A stretch of 64,000 bases of DNA from Paraspadella gotoi (Eukaryota; Chaetognatha): positions 2,363,738 through 2,427,737 of the forward strand of contig CM119267.1 in the NCBI GenBank assembly GCA_051294375.1, read 5' to 3'. The position numbers were made by a program, and so were the translations under genes. The notes beneath the pieces were generated by a model. The model saw only the letters and a list, made by a program, of their open reading frames with translations, was not told the origin of the DNA and did not search any database. Numbering within the stretch: the stretch's first letter is position 1; every line of letters begins with the position of its first letter. This document shows positions 10,849-21,747 of this stretch, in pieces.

Positions 10849-11125
10849 TTTTTTCTTTTCAATCAGTTTTGAATTTTTCTTCTAGATTTTTGCTTTGCCC
10901 TCTTCTTCCAAACTTTTCCTTTGATTTTTTCTTCCTCCTCACATCTTCCTCAAATTCCTTGACCCACCTCTTATTTTCACACTCTTCCTCCTCCTCATCC
11001 TCATCCTCTCCTCCTCATCCTCCTCCTTCCCACCGACGATTCCAAAAAAAGCCAATCTATTTCCCTTCTAGTTATTTGGTCTTGTCTCTTTGAATTTTGT
11101 CAGGGCTAAAACGTGAGCTACTACT

Positions 11126-11209
11126 CCCCTCTGCTCTCTCTCTTTCTTTCTCTCTCTCTCTTTCTCTCTCTCTCTCCTCTCTCTCTTCTTCTCTCTCTCT
11201 CTCTCTTTT

Positions 11210-11266
<57 letters not shown>

Positions 11267-11273
11267 TCTCCTT
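11126..11273 (+). repeat. CT tract, copy 3
   Basis: Interrupted CT tract with TTTC and CTTC breaks, ending eight bases before the candidate exon at 11281. Confidence 0.9.
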
Positions 11274-11280
11274 TGATAAG

Positions 11281-11332
11281 GCTTTTGCTCCGGGATGTCA
11301 CCTCGAGAAATCGAGATTCACGCGACAAAAAG
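11281..11332 (+). other. Candidate exon A, copy 3
   Basis: A 52 bp island lies between a long CT tract ending CTTTGATAAG (acceptor-like) and GTGAGA (donor-like). The first frame is open: AFAPGCHLEKSRFTRQK plus one base. Joined in phase to candidate exon B at 11461 it would continue MEGRKPVQNQQTRMLIQ and stop at TAA, so the pair could be the end of a short coding region. Copy 2 (5162-5219) has extra bases in the middle and copy 4 (18091-18141) lacks one base. No homology is recognised. Confidence 0.2.
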
Positions 11333-11460
11333 GTGAGAAAAAATAGTAAAAAAAAAAATAAAAAAAAATGGCAACAAAAGTTGGAAAAAACAGAAACTGA
11401 GGATAAAAGATGAGAAATATTATATTAATTTTTGGTTTAGTATCGCAATTTTATTTTTAG

Positions 11461-11523
11461 AAATGGAAGGAAGGAAGCCTGTCCAGAATCAGCAGACCAG
11501 AATGCTTATTCAATAATCATTAA
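11461..11523 (+). other. Candidate exon B, copy 3
   Basis: Base-for-base the same length (63 bp) as the copy 1 version, with ATTTTATTTTTAG before it and GTGAGT after it. Of the short islands it is the best conserved between copies 1 and 3, differing only in flanking homopolymers. Confidence 0.2.
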
Positions 11524-11737
11524 GTGAGTGTATAATTTCTCTATTCGCTTGTATATTGTCATAACTTATTTTCTATTTAGTTATCTTTACTTGACATTTT
11601 AAGTTTGAACAGTTTTGTATGACCGAATGAACAACTAATCTTCCCTTTTCATCTTCCCCGCTTGAGATTTATCCTTTCACTTCCCGACGCCAAAAACCAT
11701 TACCTTGTCTCAACTTTGCTCCCAAATGTATTTCAAA

Positions 11738-11785
11738 GCACTCTCTCTCTCTTTCACTCTCTCTTCTTACTGTCTTGCTCTCTCT

Positions 11786-11858
<73 letters not shown>

Positions 11859-11900
11859 TCTGCCTGTCTTTCTCCCACTCTCTCTCTCTTGCTCTTTTTT
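11738..11900 (+). repeat. Second CT tract, copy 3
   Basis: CT tract following ATTTCAAAGCA, ending near GCTCTGCCTGTCTTTC. Counterparts lie at 5635-5790 in copy 2 and 18556-18720 in copy 4. In copy 1 it falls in the 2259-2439 gap. Confidence 0.9.
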
Positions 11901-12046
11901 TCACTTTCTTTCTCTTTCCATATTCTTTTTTCACTCTCTCACACTTTCCCCTACTTTCGCACACGAAAAGAGCACACTTAATGTATGCCTATCGGCACTT
12001 TTATATCAATTAGAATCAGTCACCGATTATTTCTCCGAACGTCGTC

Positions 12047-12064
12047 TCGTCTTTTCTAAGACGA
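12047..12064. other. Small perfect hairpin, copy 3
   Basis: TCGTCTT and AAGACGA pair over 7 bp around the loop TTCT. The same hairpin is present near 5915 in copy 2 and is disturbed by an inserted CT near 18893 in copy 4. No T-run follows that would make it a terminator; it is noted only as conserved structure. Confidence 0.3.
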
Positions 12065-12086
12065 AAATAAAATGCCTAATTGAAAT

Positions 12087-12119
<33 letters not shown>

Positions 12120-12199
12120 ACTGTCTCCTGCGGATTTTTAAAACAAGGGCGCCAGCGACGAAAGATTTGATGAATCGCGTGGAAATGCTCAATCTGGGC

Positions 12200-12312
12200 C
12201 TCGTCGTCGTGTCGCGTCGTGCGTCGTTCGTCGCGTCTTAAGACTTAATTCGCGTTTATCGTCGAATTATCGTCGTCGTCGTCTTTATTTTTTCGTCATC
12301 ATCATCATCGTT
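12200..12312 (+). repeat. GTC-rich tracts, copy 3
   Basis: Broken GTC repeat (TCGTCGTGTCGCGTCG) followed by TCGTCGTCGTC and CATCATCATC runs. Counterparts lie at 6073-6185 and 19043-19160. Confidence 0.8.
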
Positions 12313-12608
12313 CAGAGAAGCTGTTGTTGTTGTTATCCAAAGTTTTCCACTTAGAATTTATTTCATTTTCGTTCATAAAAGAAAACAAATAAATAAATCG
12401 AAAAAAAATGAACCAAACTAGATGACCAAGAGGAAAAGTTTAGAACAACAAATTTTAAAAAAGTTTACAAACAACGGAAAATATTTTAATTTTTCAAAGA
12501 TGATTTTTAACTGATGCACTGGTAGTGTCATTGCGAAGTTATCATTAACTAATAAATTTATGCATTACTCATGATAGCTTAGGGGAGAAATGGGTGTTTG
12601 TGCCTCAG

Positions 12609-12678
12609 TAGATTTGGTTTCGATCACGTTGGCTGACTTTAGTTCTTATTCAATTAACGTTCAGAATTTGAACAGGTT
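12609..12678 (+). other. Candidate exon C, copy 3
   Basis: A 70 bp island between TGTTTGTGCCTCAG and GTAAGT. The third frame is open (DLVSITLADFSSYSINVQN and on). It is preceded by a GATAGCTTAGGGG segment that is also conserved in every copy. Listed as a candidate only. Confidence 0.2.
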
Positions 12679-13226
12679 GTAAGTTTATTTATCAACAAAC
12701 AATTTTGGCGACGAGGAACGGAGATAAAATGTTTATTACATACAAACGATGTGTTGAAATTAATTTTTAATTTCGAGATTAAAAATAATAAAACGTGAGT
12801 AGTAAAATAATTAAAAATAAACCCCAACGGCGAGTTAAAACGTTGAACGTTCAAGGAGGCAACGACTTTTTCTCGCCACGTATTTCGAACATTGCTAAAC
12901 GTAAAAAATAAGACAGATACTAATTTTTCCCCCTTTTCGCGACTGAATCAGTGTTGTAACTTTTTCCTAATAATTTGGGCCGTTTCGATCGCGATATCGT
13001 CCGCCGATGGACTCCGCGGACGTCGAAACTTTCATTCGCACTCGTCGGCCGCCACGAGCGTCGAAAACAAAAGGGTAATGAACAAATTAAATAATTATCA
13101 ATGACGAATGAATGAATAATCGATGAATCTTTATTTAAATAAGACATTAATCCACAAATGTTTATAGACATTTCCACTAAAGTTTAATCGAGAATTCCAC
13201 AAGAGTTTGTTCATGAATCCTGACAC

Positions 13227-14070
13227 TTTTTTTTCTTCTCCTCCTTCCTTCCTTCTTCTCTTCTTCTCTTCCTTCTTTTACTTTTTCTTTCTTCCTCCTC
13301 CTACTTCCTTCCTCCTTCCTCCTTCTCCTGTCTTCTTCCTTCTTCTACGTCTTCCTTCCTTCCTTCTTTCTCCTTTTTTCCTCCTCCTCTTCTCCCTCTC
13401 CTCTTCCTTCTTCTACTTCTTCTTCCTTCTTCCTCCCTTCCCTCTTCTTCCTCTTCTTCCTCTTCCTTCCTCCTCCTTCCTCCCTCCTCCTCCACTCTTC
13501 CTTTTTCCTTCTTCTTCTTCTTTCTCCTCTTCTCCTTCCCTCCTCCTCTCCTTCCTTCTTCCTTCTTCTTCTTTCTCCCTCCTTCTTCCTCCTTCTTCTC
13601 TCTCTTCCTCCTCCTCCTCCTCCTTCCTCTTTCCTTCTTCTTCTTTCATCTTCCTCCTCCTCCTCTTCCTCCTTCCTCCTTTTTCCTCCTTTTCTCCTCT
13701 TCTTCCCTTCTTCTCTCCTCTTCCTCCTCCTTCTCCTCCTCCTTCCTCTTTTCTTCTTCCTTCTTCCTTCTCTCTCCTCTTCCTTTCTCCTTCCTCTCCT
13801 TCTTCGCTTCTTTCCTTCCTTCCTCCTTCTGTGTCTCCTCTTCTCCTCCCTTCCTCCTTCTTCTCCACCTTTTCTTCCTTCTTCTCCTTCCTTCCTGCTT
13901 CCTCCTTCTTTCCCTTATTCCTCTCCTTCCTTCTTACCTCGCTTCCTTCTCGTCCTTCTACCTCCTCCTCCACCTGTCCTTCCTTTCCTCGCTCCCTTCG
14001 AATTGCCTTGTTCCTGCTCCTTCCCCTCCTCCTTCCTTCCTTCCTCCTTCCTCCTTCCTCCCTCTCCATC
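13227..14070 (+). repeat. CTT/CCT polypyrimidine tract, copy 3
   Basis: An 840 bp C/T tract with rare A or G, followed by the CCTCGAACCCTGTCCTCAGC segment. Mirror-symmetric homopyrimidine stretches of this kind can form intramolecular triplex DNA. Confidence 0.92.
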
Positions 14071-14292
14071 TCCCTCGAACCCTGTCCTCAGCCTCCCCAT
14101 GCCTCAAAATGTACCCGAGGCGCTTCGGCATTCAGGGCTAAAAAGTGGAGAGCCTTTTTCTCTCTCCCTGGGATGGAATCAAAATTCTGGCCATTAATTT
14201 CCATCTCGTGAATGAGATGTATCTGTTGGGCGTTGTCCCACAATCCACCGCTCCGACCACATCCCGCATCGCTCCGACGCACATCCACCGCG

Positions 14293-14300
14293 ATGCAAAT
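14293..14300 (+). promoter_or_regulatory. Octamer motif ATGCAAAT, copy 3
   Basis: The same octamer in the same CpG-rich context as 7596. The corresponding part is deleted from copy 4. Confidence 0.25.
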
Positions 14301-14499
14301 TAAACTCAGCCGGTCTCTTCCTCTCGAGTGGGCTTCGTGGGCCTCCTGTCGTTTCCAACGAGAAAATAAAATGCGAACTGAGAAAAATGATAACTGCAGT
14401 CTGAGAACGTTAGTATGATGCCAATCAAGATGTGTGAGAGCTAGGCAGACTACTTCGTAGTTGTATGTGCACGCAGAAAAGACATAAGCAAAGATTAAG

Positions 14500-14507
<8 letters not shown>

Positions 14508-14537
<30 letters not shown>

Positions 14538-14570
14538 GATAGAGAAAAAAGGAGAGAGGAGAGAGACGAT
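14508..14570 (+). repeat. GA tract, copy 3
   Basis: GA tract with ATAGAGAGATAG breaks, following AGTTGGAGAAG. Confidence 0.9.
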
Positions 14571-14976
14571 GCTGACGCTATTGTCGATCACCCGATTTTG
14601 ACGGTGAGAGGAAAATCAAAAACTCGCACAAAATATTGACGCCATTTTTATTGACAGCAACATTGGTTGTTGTTGTTTGTTGTTGTCGTCGTCGTCGTCA
14701 CATTGTTTGCTTCAATCGTCGTCATTATTGTGAATTTGGTTGAAACAGTAATTAGAACAATGTTTGAAATGATGTAAATTTTATTTGTTTGTTTTAACAT
14801 TTTCGTCATGTCCCCTACAACCGCGATTTCCACAATAACGATTATTTCATTTTTTCAAACATTTTTCTTATTATTATGATTCTTGCGCTTTTCGTAGTGC
14901 GTCACTCGTCGCTGTCGGTTAAAGGGAAGAGCGGCCGTCGGGTCATTTCCAATCTCTCAATCATTTTTCCAATTGT

Positions 14977-14980
14977 GGAG

Positions 14981-15030
<50 letters not shown>

Positions 15031-15052
15031 AAGAGAGAGAGAGAGAGAGACT
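14977..15052 (+). repeat. GA tract, copy 3, second
   Basis: GA tract with AAGAGAAGAG breaks, in the same unit position as 8245. Confidence 0.9.
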
Positions 15053-15353
15053 GACTTTTGGTTTAACCACGAATTTCGTTCCGGTTGTTTGGCAGAGTTT
15101 ATACAGTTATAGAAGGAAGGAGGAAAGAGGAAGAGGAGGAGCGAAGAGGAGGAAGGAAGTGATATGAAGGGTGGAGGTGAAAAGAAGAAAACGCGATTAA
15201 ACAAGAAATGTGATTCCAATGTGTTCGCCCGCAGTGACTTTAGTTTCACGTGTATTAATATTGCACATGATATGACATACTATGACATGAGTAAAAACTT
15301 TCTTAGCCCTTGTATTCATGACATGACTGCATCGAGTCTTTTATTCTTATAGT

Positions 15354-15371
15354 TTTAGGCATATGCCTAAA
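15354..15371. other. 18 bp perfect palindrome
   Basis: TTTAGGCATATGCCTAAA is its own reverse complement. It precedes a GGCGGTGGCGCGAGCAGTCC segment. Copy 2 (about 8601) has the broken form TTTAGGATATGCCATAAA and the diverged relative at 22240 has TTTAGGACTTCCTGAAA, so the symmetry is specific to copy 3 or lost elsewhere. Confidence 0.4.
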
Positions 15372-15589
15372 GGCGGTGGCGCGAGCAGTCCCCTTAGAAA
15401 TTGAGGTTTTTTTCCTGTCTTAACAAATGAGCAACGAAAACTATTGGCAAAATTGTTGTGCATCTTTAACGTAAAATGGGACAGACCGAACGGACTGACA
15501 AACCGGACCGACAGACCGACCGACGAAAAAGTGACTTATAGAGTTGCTTTCGGCGAAGTAATTGCCTCGAGGCGCAACTAAAAAGTTTG

Positions 15590-16334
15590 AAGTGCTAGAG
15601 TAGGATAGGAAATATTTAACCGCTAAAGTAATATTTAGGTGTAGTCAAGTACGACATTAATTGATCTCACTCTATTCGACCTTAATCATTTTCCCCCGAA
15701 TAAGGTTTTCGTTTTTGCCAAATTTTTAAAAATTATTCTCTATCACGTTTTCAATCTCAATTTTCGAATGAGAGTCGTGACTCGTGAGCTACTTCAGTTT
15801 TCACTTGATAACTCATAAACACTTAATCGCAAGGAAGAATGGGCGTCGTCCTCAGAAAGTCGATGCGGTAAAGGTTCGTGTAATACTTTAGTTAATACTT
15901 TACGGAAATTTTATCAACCATAACATATGATTCAAATTGTTTCATATTTTTGTATAGTTCATCTTGCTACGCGTGTACGTAATCTAGGTAAACGTCGTCT
16001 AAAATACTGTCTTAATTCTTATTTAAAAACTTTTATCAATTAAACTTTAATTATTAAACTTTTTTTCCAAAATCTAAACGGTCGACATTCAGAATTCTTT
16101 AAAGAATTTAAAAATTATCAATTTAATTTGTTTGGTAGCAAGTCATTTAAAACTCGATCGTTTCTGGTATTTCTGTATTTTCCTGTAATCTTGGTTCCTC
16201 GATAAAATATTTTCTACCAACTCGTCTCAATGTCATCTGAATTTTCCTCCACTGGCCTCTCATCATATTTTCCCTTCTATGTTTTACATTGTTTTTTTTT
16301 TACATAATTTAATAGATTTCTTAACTTTTTCTCT
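15590..16334 (+). other. AT-rich tail of unit, copy 3
   Basis: Same content as 8840-9594 with scattered one-base indels. Nothing codes here. Confidence 0.6.
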
Positions 16335-16556
16335 GAATTCCAACCAATCCTTGACTTGGTCTCAAAATCACAACGCACAATAGACAAGCGTTCCCTTTTG
16401 CGCTATCAACGAGTCTGCCCGCGCAATTACTTTTGCTCAGCGGGAAACGAAACGAATACCAAATCACAGTTGTACATAAAGCGACATTTGGCTCGCAGAG
16501 ATGGAGCCGCTGACTGGGCTCTGAACTTCAATTCCCACATATCACTACAATGAGAC

Positions 16557-16621
16557 CACGTGACCACACCACTCCTTTTCTCTCTTCAACATCTCAACTC
16601 ACTCCTCATATGTGCCACGTG
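16557..16621. promoter_or_regulatory. E-box pair, copy 4
   Basis: CACGTG at 16557-16562 and 16616-16621, in the same contexts as copy 3. Confidence 0.3.
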
Positions 16622-16865
16622 ACTTCACACTACTCTTTCACATCTCACTGCACGTCGTTCTACATTTTGCCACAGGAAATGATTCTCGCAAAAGTTTGTC
16701 TCGCTTACGATCTTAATCTAATTGTTCCCTTTTTCCTTTTTTTCAATTTGTGTCATCCTCTCTTCTCTCTCATCTCTTCCTCCTCTTCAATCCTCGTTCG
16801 CTCCTCCTTCGCTTCCGCCTCCTGCTGAGGTTTTCCTCCAATCTCTATCATTTAAATTTCTTTTC

Positions 16866-17532
16866 TTCTTCCCCCTTGTCATTTGGTTTTAATTTATTCT
16901 AAACCCTTCCCCCTTGTTCATTGTTTTATTATTCTTAATCTTCCCCCTTGTCATTGTTTTATTTATTCTAAACGCCTTCCCCATGTCATTGTTTTATTTA
17001 TTCTTATCTTCCGCCCTTGTTCATTGTTTTATTTTTCTAACCTTCCTCTTGTCATTAGTTTTTATTTATTCTTAAATCTTCCCCTTGTCATTGTTTAAAT
17101 TTTATTCTTACTCTTCCCCTTGTCATTGTTTTATTTATTTCTTACTTCTTCCTCCTGTCATTGTTTTATTTTTTCTAACCCTTCCCTTGTCGATTGTTTT
17201 TTATTTATTCTTACTCTTCCCTGGTCAATTGTTTTATTTATTCATTACGTTCTTCTCCCTTGGTCATTTGTTTTTATTTATTCTTACTCTTCCCCCTTCC
17301 CCCCATTGTCCATGGTTTTATTTATACTTACTCTTCCCCCCTGTCCATTGTTTATTTTATTCTAACTCTTCCCCCTTGTCATTGTTTTCTTTATTCCTTA
17401 CCTTCCCCTTACCCCCTTGTCCATTATTTTATTTATTAATTACTCTCCCCTTGTTATTGGTTTTATTTATTCTTTAGCTCTTCTCTCCTTGTCATTGGTT
17501 TATTTATTTCCAACCCTTCCCCCTGTCAATTG

Positions 17533-17536
<4 letters not shown>
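16866..17536 (+). repeat. 33 bp minisatellite, copy 4
   Basis: About 20 units in the same order as copy 3, with extra single-base insertions such as doubled G or T inside the TTGTCATTG core. Confidence 0.88.
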
Positions 17537-17616
<80 letters not shown>

Positions 17617-17632
17617 TTTATTATTTTAATTT
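17537..17632 (+). repeat. (ATT)n microsatellite, copy 4
   Basis: ATT run with a TTTTATT interruption in the middle; same unit position as copy 3. Confidence 0.95.
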
Positions 17633-17916
17633 TTTTCTTTTCAATCAGTTTTGAAATTTTTCTTCTAGATTTTTCCGCTTGCCCTCTTCTTCCAAACTTT
17701 TCCTTTGAATTTTTTCTTCCTCCTCACATCTTCCTCAAATTCCTTGACCACCTCTTATTTTCACACTCTTCCTCCTCCTCACCTCCTCATCCTTCATCCT
17801 CCTCATCCTCCTCTTCCCACCGAAGGCGATTCCAAAAAAAGCCAAAAATCTATTTCCCTTCTAGTTATTTGGTCTTGTCTACTTTGAATTTTGTCAGGGC
17901 TAAAACGTGAAGCTAC

Positions 17917-18078
17917 TACTCCCCTCTGCTCTCCTCTCTTTTCTTTCTCTCTCTCTCTTTCTCCTCTCTCTCATCTCTTCCCTCTCCTCTTCTTTCTCTC
18001 TCTCTCTCTCTTTTCTCTCTCTCTCTCCTCATCTCCTCTCTCTGCTCTCTCTCTCTCTCTCTCTCTCTCTTTCCTCAA
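17917..18078 (+). repeat. CT tract, copy 4
   Basis: Interrupted CT tract in the same unit position, ending before 18091. Confidence 0.9.
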
Positions 18079-18618
18079 TCCTTTGATAAGGCTTTTGCTC
18101 CGGGATGTCACTCGAGAAATCGAGATTCACGCGACAAAAAGGTGTAGAAAACAATCAGAAAAAAAAAAATACGAAAAAAAATGGCAACAAAAGTTGGAAA
18201 AAACAGAAAACTGAGGATAAAAGATGAGAAATATTAATTAATTTTTGGTTTAGTATCGCAATTTTATTTTTAGAATGGAAGGAAGGAAGCCTGTCCAGAA
18301 TCAGGGCAGACCAGAATGCTTATTCAATAATCATTAAGTGGTGTATAATTTCGTCTATTCGGCTTGTATCATTTGTCATAACTTATTATTCTATTTAGTT
18401 ATCTTTACTTGACATTTTAAGTTTGAAGCAGTTTTGTATGAACCGAATGAACAACTATCTTCCCTTTCATCTTCCCCGCTTGAGATTTATCCTTATCACT
18501 TCCCCGGACGCCAAAACATTACCTTGTCTCAACTTTGCTCCCAAATGTATTTCAAAGCACTCTCTTCTCTCTTTCAACTCTCTCTCTCTTTACTGTCTTG
18601 CTCTCTCCTCTCTCTCTC

Positions 18619-18655
<37 letters not shown>

Positions 18656-20121
18656 TCTCTTCTCTCTCTCTCTCTCTCACTCTCTCTTAGCTCTGGCCTG
18701 TCTTTCTCGCCACTCTCTCTCTCTTAGCTCTTTTTTTCCTTTCTTTCTCTTTCCATATTCTTTTTTTCACTCTCTCACACTTTCCCCTACTTTCCGCACA
18801 CGAAAAGAGCAGCACCTTAATGGTAAATGCCTATCGCACTTTTATATCAACTTAGAATCAGTGCACCGATTATTTCTCCGAACGTCGTCTCGTCTCTTTC
18901 TAAGACGGAAAATAAAATGCCTAATTGAATTCTCACTCTCTCTCTCCTTCTCTCTCTCTCTCACTGTCCTCCTGCGGATTTTTAAAACAAGGGCGCAGCG
19001 ACGAAAGATTTGATGAAATCGCGTGGAAATGCTCAACTCTGGGCCTCGTCGTCGTAGTCGGGCGTCGTGCGTCGTTCGTCCGTCTTAAGACTTAATTCGC
19101 GTTTTATCGTCGAACTTATCGTCGTCGTCGTTTTATTCCTTTTCAGTCATCATCATCAATCGTTCAGAAAGAAGCGTTTTGTTGTTATCCAAAGTTTTCC
19201 CACTTAGAATTTATTTCATTTTCGTTTCATTACAAAGAAGAACAAATAAATAATAAATTCGAACCTATAGTACAATGTATAGTGATAAACTACGAAGATG
19301 ACCAGAGAAAAGTTTTAGACAAACATTTCAAATTTTACAAAACGGAAAATATTTTAATTTTCAAGGAGATGATTTTTAACTGATGCACTGGGGTTGGTGT
19401 CATTGCAAGTGGTTATCATTATATATTAATTTATGCATACTCATGATAGCTAACGGGGAAGAAATGAGTGGTTGTGCCTCAGTAGATTTGGTTTCGATCA
19501 CGTTGGCTGACTTTAGTTCTCTTATTCAAATTAACGTTCAGAATTTGGAAACAGGGTTGGTAAAGTTATTTATCAACATACAATTTGGCGACGAGACGGG
19601 ATAATAATGTTTATTAACATAAAACGATGTGTGTAAATTAATTTTTAATTTCGAGATTTAAAAATATAAAACGTGAGTGTAAAATAATTAAAAATAACGC
19701 CCAAACGGCGAGTTAAAAACGTTGAACGTTCGTGTAGGCAACGTACTTTTTCTCGGCCACGATAATTTCGAAACATTGCTAAAGTAAAAAATAAGACAGA
19801 TACTGAATTTTCCCCGCTTTTCGGCGAACTGAATCAGTGTGTAGAACTTTTTCCTAAATAATTTGGGCCGTTTCGATCGGCGATATCGTCCGGCCGATGA
19901 CTTCGCGGACGGTCGAAACTTTCATTCAGCACCGTCGGCCGCCACGAGGCGTCGAAAAGCAAAAGGGTAATGAAACAATTAAATAATTATCAAATGACGA
20001 ATGAATGAATAATCGATGAATTTTATTTAAATAAGACATTAAATCTCACAATGTTTATAGAGCATTTCTCATAAGTTTAATCAGTTCCACAAGAGAGTTT
20101 GTTTCATGAAATCCTGACACT

Positions 20122-21012
20122 TTTTTTTCTTCTCTTCCTTCCTTCTGCCTTCTCTCTTCCTCTTCCTTACTTTACTTTTTTCTTGTCTTCTCTCCCTACT
20201 TCTTCCTCCTTCCTCCTTCTCGCCCTGTCTTCTTCCTTCTTCTATACGTCTTCCCTTCCTTCCTTCTTTCTCCTTTTTTTCCGCTCCTCCTCTTTCGCCT
20301 CTCCTCTCTCTTTCTTCTAGACTTCTTCTTCCATTCCTTCCTCCTCTCTCCTCCTTCTTCCTCCTTCTTCCTTTCTCTTCCTCTCCTTCCTCCTCCTCGC
20401 TCCTCCACCTCTTACCTCTTTTCCTTCGTTCTTCTTCTTTCTCCTCTTCGCTCCTTCCCCTCCTCCTTCTTCCCTTCCCTTCTTCCTTCTTTTCCTTTCT
20501 CCCTCCTTCTTCCTCCTTCTTCTCTCCTCTTCCTCCTCCTCCTCCTCCTTCTCTTTCCTTCCCTTCTTCTTTCATCTTCCTCCTATCCTCCTCCTTCCTT
20601 CCCTTCCCTCCTTTTTCCTCCTTTCTCCCTCCTTCTTCTCTTCTTCTACTCCTCTTCTCCTCCTGTACATCCTGCCCGTCCTTCTCCCTTCGCTTTTTCT
20701 TTCCCTTCTTCCTTCTCTCTCCTCTTCCTTTCTCCTTCCTCTCTCCTTCTTCGCTTCTTTCCTTCCTTCCTCCTTCTTGTTCCTCCTTCTTCTCCTCCCT
20801 TCCTGCCTTCTTCTCCACCTTTTCTTCCTTCTTCTCCTTCCTTCCTGCTTCTGCCTTCTTCCTTATTCCCTCCTTCCTTCTTACCTCTTCTTCTCTCCTC
20901 TACCATCCTCCTCCACCTTCCTTCCTTCTTCCGTCGCTCCCTTCGCTTGCCTTGGTTCCTTCCTTCCCCTCCTCCTTCCTTCTATCCTCCTTCTCCCTTC
21001 TCCCTCTCATCC
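20122..21012 (+). repeat. CTT/CCT polypyrimidine tract, copy 4
   Basis: An 890 bp C/T tract with more scattered G and A than copy 3, consistent with insertion errors in an unpolished read. Confidence 0.92.
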
Positions 21013-21186
21013 TCCCTCGAACCCTGTCCTCAGCCTCCCCATGCCTCAAAATTGTACCCGAAGGCGCTTCGGCAATCTAGGGCTAAAAAAGTGGAGAGCC
21101 TTTTCTCTCTCCCTGGGAATGGAATCAAAATTCTGAGCCATTAATTTCCATCTCCGTGAATGGAGATGTAATCTGTTGGGCGTTTG

Positions 21187-21457
21187 GTCCTCGCTCCTCC
21201 TCCTACTCTCTGATAGATGAGCGCCTTCATTTCGCTGACTCAAGAGTCTCAGAGAAGGCACCGTCTCCGCCGGCCTCCGCGCCGCCGCGCCGTCTCCGCG
21301 CCGCCGCCGCCGCCGCCGCCGCCGGCACGCGCCGCCGCCGCCGCCGCCCGCCCCGCCGCCGCCCAATGGAGCGGAAAAGTGAGAGCAAGAGAGCCGAGAG
21401 GTGCGCTTAGTGAAGATTGAAGTGGAGCGCTTAACAAGCGTCTGGAGAGATTTGAAA
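21187..21457 (+). promoter_or_regulatory. CpG-rich patch with GC and CCAAT boxes
   Basis: Immediately after the copy 4 break lies a CpG-dense stretch with a GCC trinucleotide array (21270-21367), a GC-box-like CCCGCCCCGCC at 21347-21357 and CCAAT at 21363-21367. The patch ends in a 25 N gap at 21458. The composition resembles a CpG-island promoter core, and the frames through it only give poly-Ala/Arg/Pro. No downstream gene can be identified, so the promoter idea is an inference. Confidence 0.25.
21270..21367 (+). repeat. (GCC)n microsatellite
   Basis: GCC/CGC trinucleotide run with CGTCTCCGC and GGCACGC interruptions; the most GC-rich stretch in the first half of the window. Confidence 0.9.
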
Positions 21458-21666
21458 NNNNNNNNNNNNNNNNNNNNNNNNNAAAAAAAAAAAAGAACAG
21501 GCGAGCGATTTTAAAAAATAAGGGAGCTGAAAAACAGGACTTGAAAAGGAAGAGACTAAAGCGTGAAAACTGAAACGTCGTTTTGAAAAAAGAAGGAAAA
21601 AAGTTTAAAATCAAAGCAGGATAGAGGCTCCCCCTGCCGTCAGGGCCTTAAACTTCCACGGGTCAT

Positions 21667-21747
21667 CTCTTCAACGTCTCCTCCTCCTCCTGCCCTCTTC
21701 CTCCTCCTCCTCATCCTCCCCTAATCCTCCTCCTCTTCCTCCTCCTC
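21667..21747 (+). repeat. CTC-rich tract
   Basis: CCTCCTCCTC runs with TGCCC, ATCC and CTAAT breaks. Confidence 0.8.

Larger units (their letters stand above)
9721..16466 (+). repeat. Tandem unit, copy 3 (reference copy, 6.75 kb)
   Basis: This is the only copy without an N gap and the best reference for the unit. The anchor CAGTTGTACATAAAGCGACA lies at 9721 and again at 16467, giving a 6746 bp period. Parts in order: E-box pair, 33 bp minisatellite, ATT tract, charged-frame segment, CT tract, two splice-bordered islands, CT tracts, GTC tract, a third island, CTT/CCT tract, octamer stretch, GA tracts, palindrome, and an AT-rich tail. Copies 3 and 4 share private variants in the GTC and minisatellite parts, so they are closer to each other than to copies 1 and 2. 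Confidence 0.9.
16467..21186 (+). repeat. Tandem unit, copy 4 (3' truncated)
   Basis: It matches copy 3 from the anchor to GATGTAATCTGTTGGGCG and then departs at about 21186, where copy 3 continues with the octamer stretch (14240 onward). Many extra single bases compared with copy 3 (for example around 18300, 19040-19100 and 19700-19960) suggest an unpolished consensus rather than mutation. The break falls next to a GCC-rich CpG patch. Confidence 0.9.

Noticed and set aside
13207-14211. 334-codon Ser/Leu/Phe/Pro frame and the opposing Glu/Arg/Lys frames
   Set aside because: Composition of the CTT/CCT tract; the same applies at 7095-7670 and 20081-20906.
825-21186. rDNA, histone or snRNA cluster as an explanation for the 6.7 kb array
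   Set aside because: No rRNA, histone fold or snRNA sequence is present in the gap-free copy 3.
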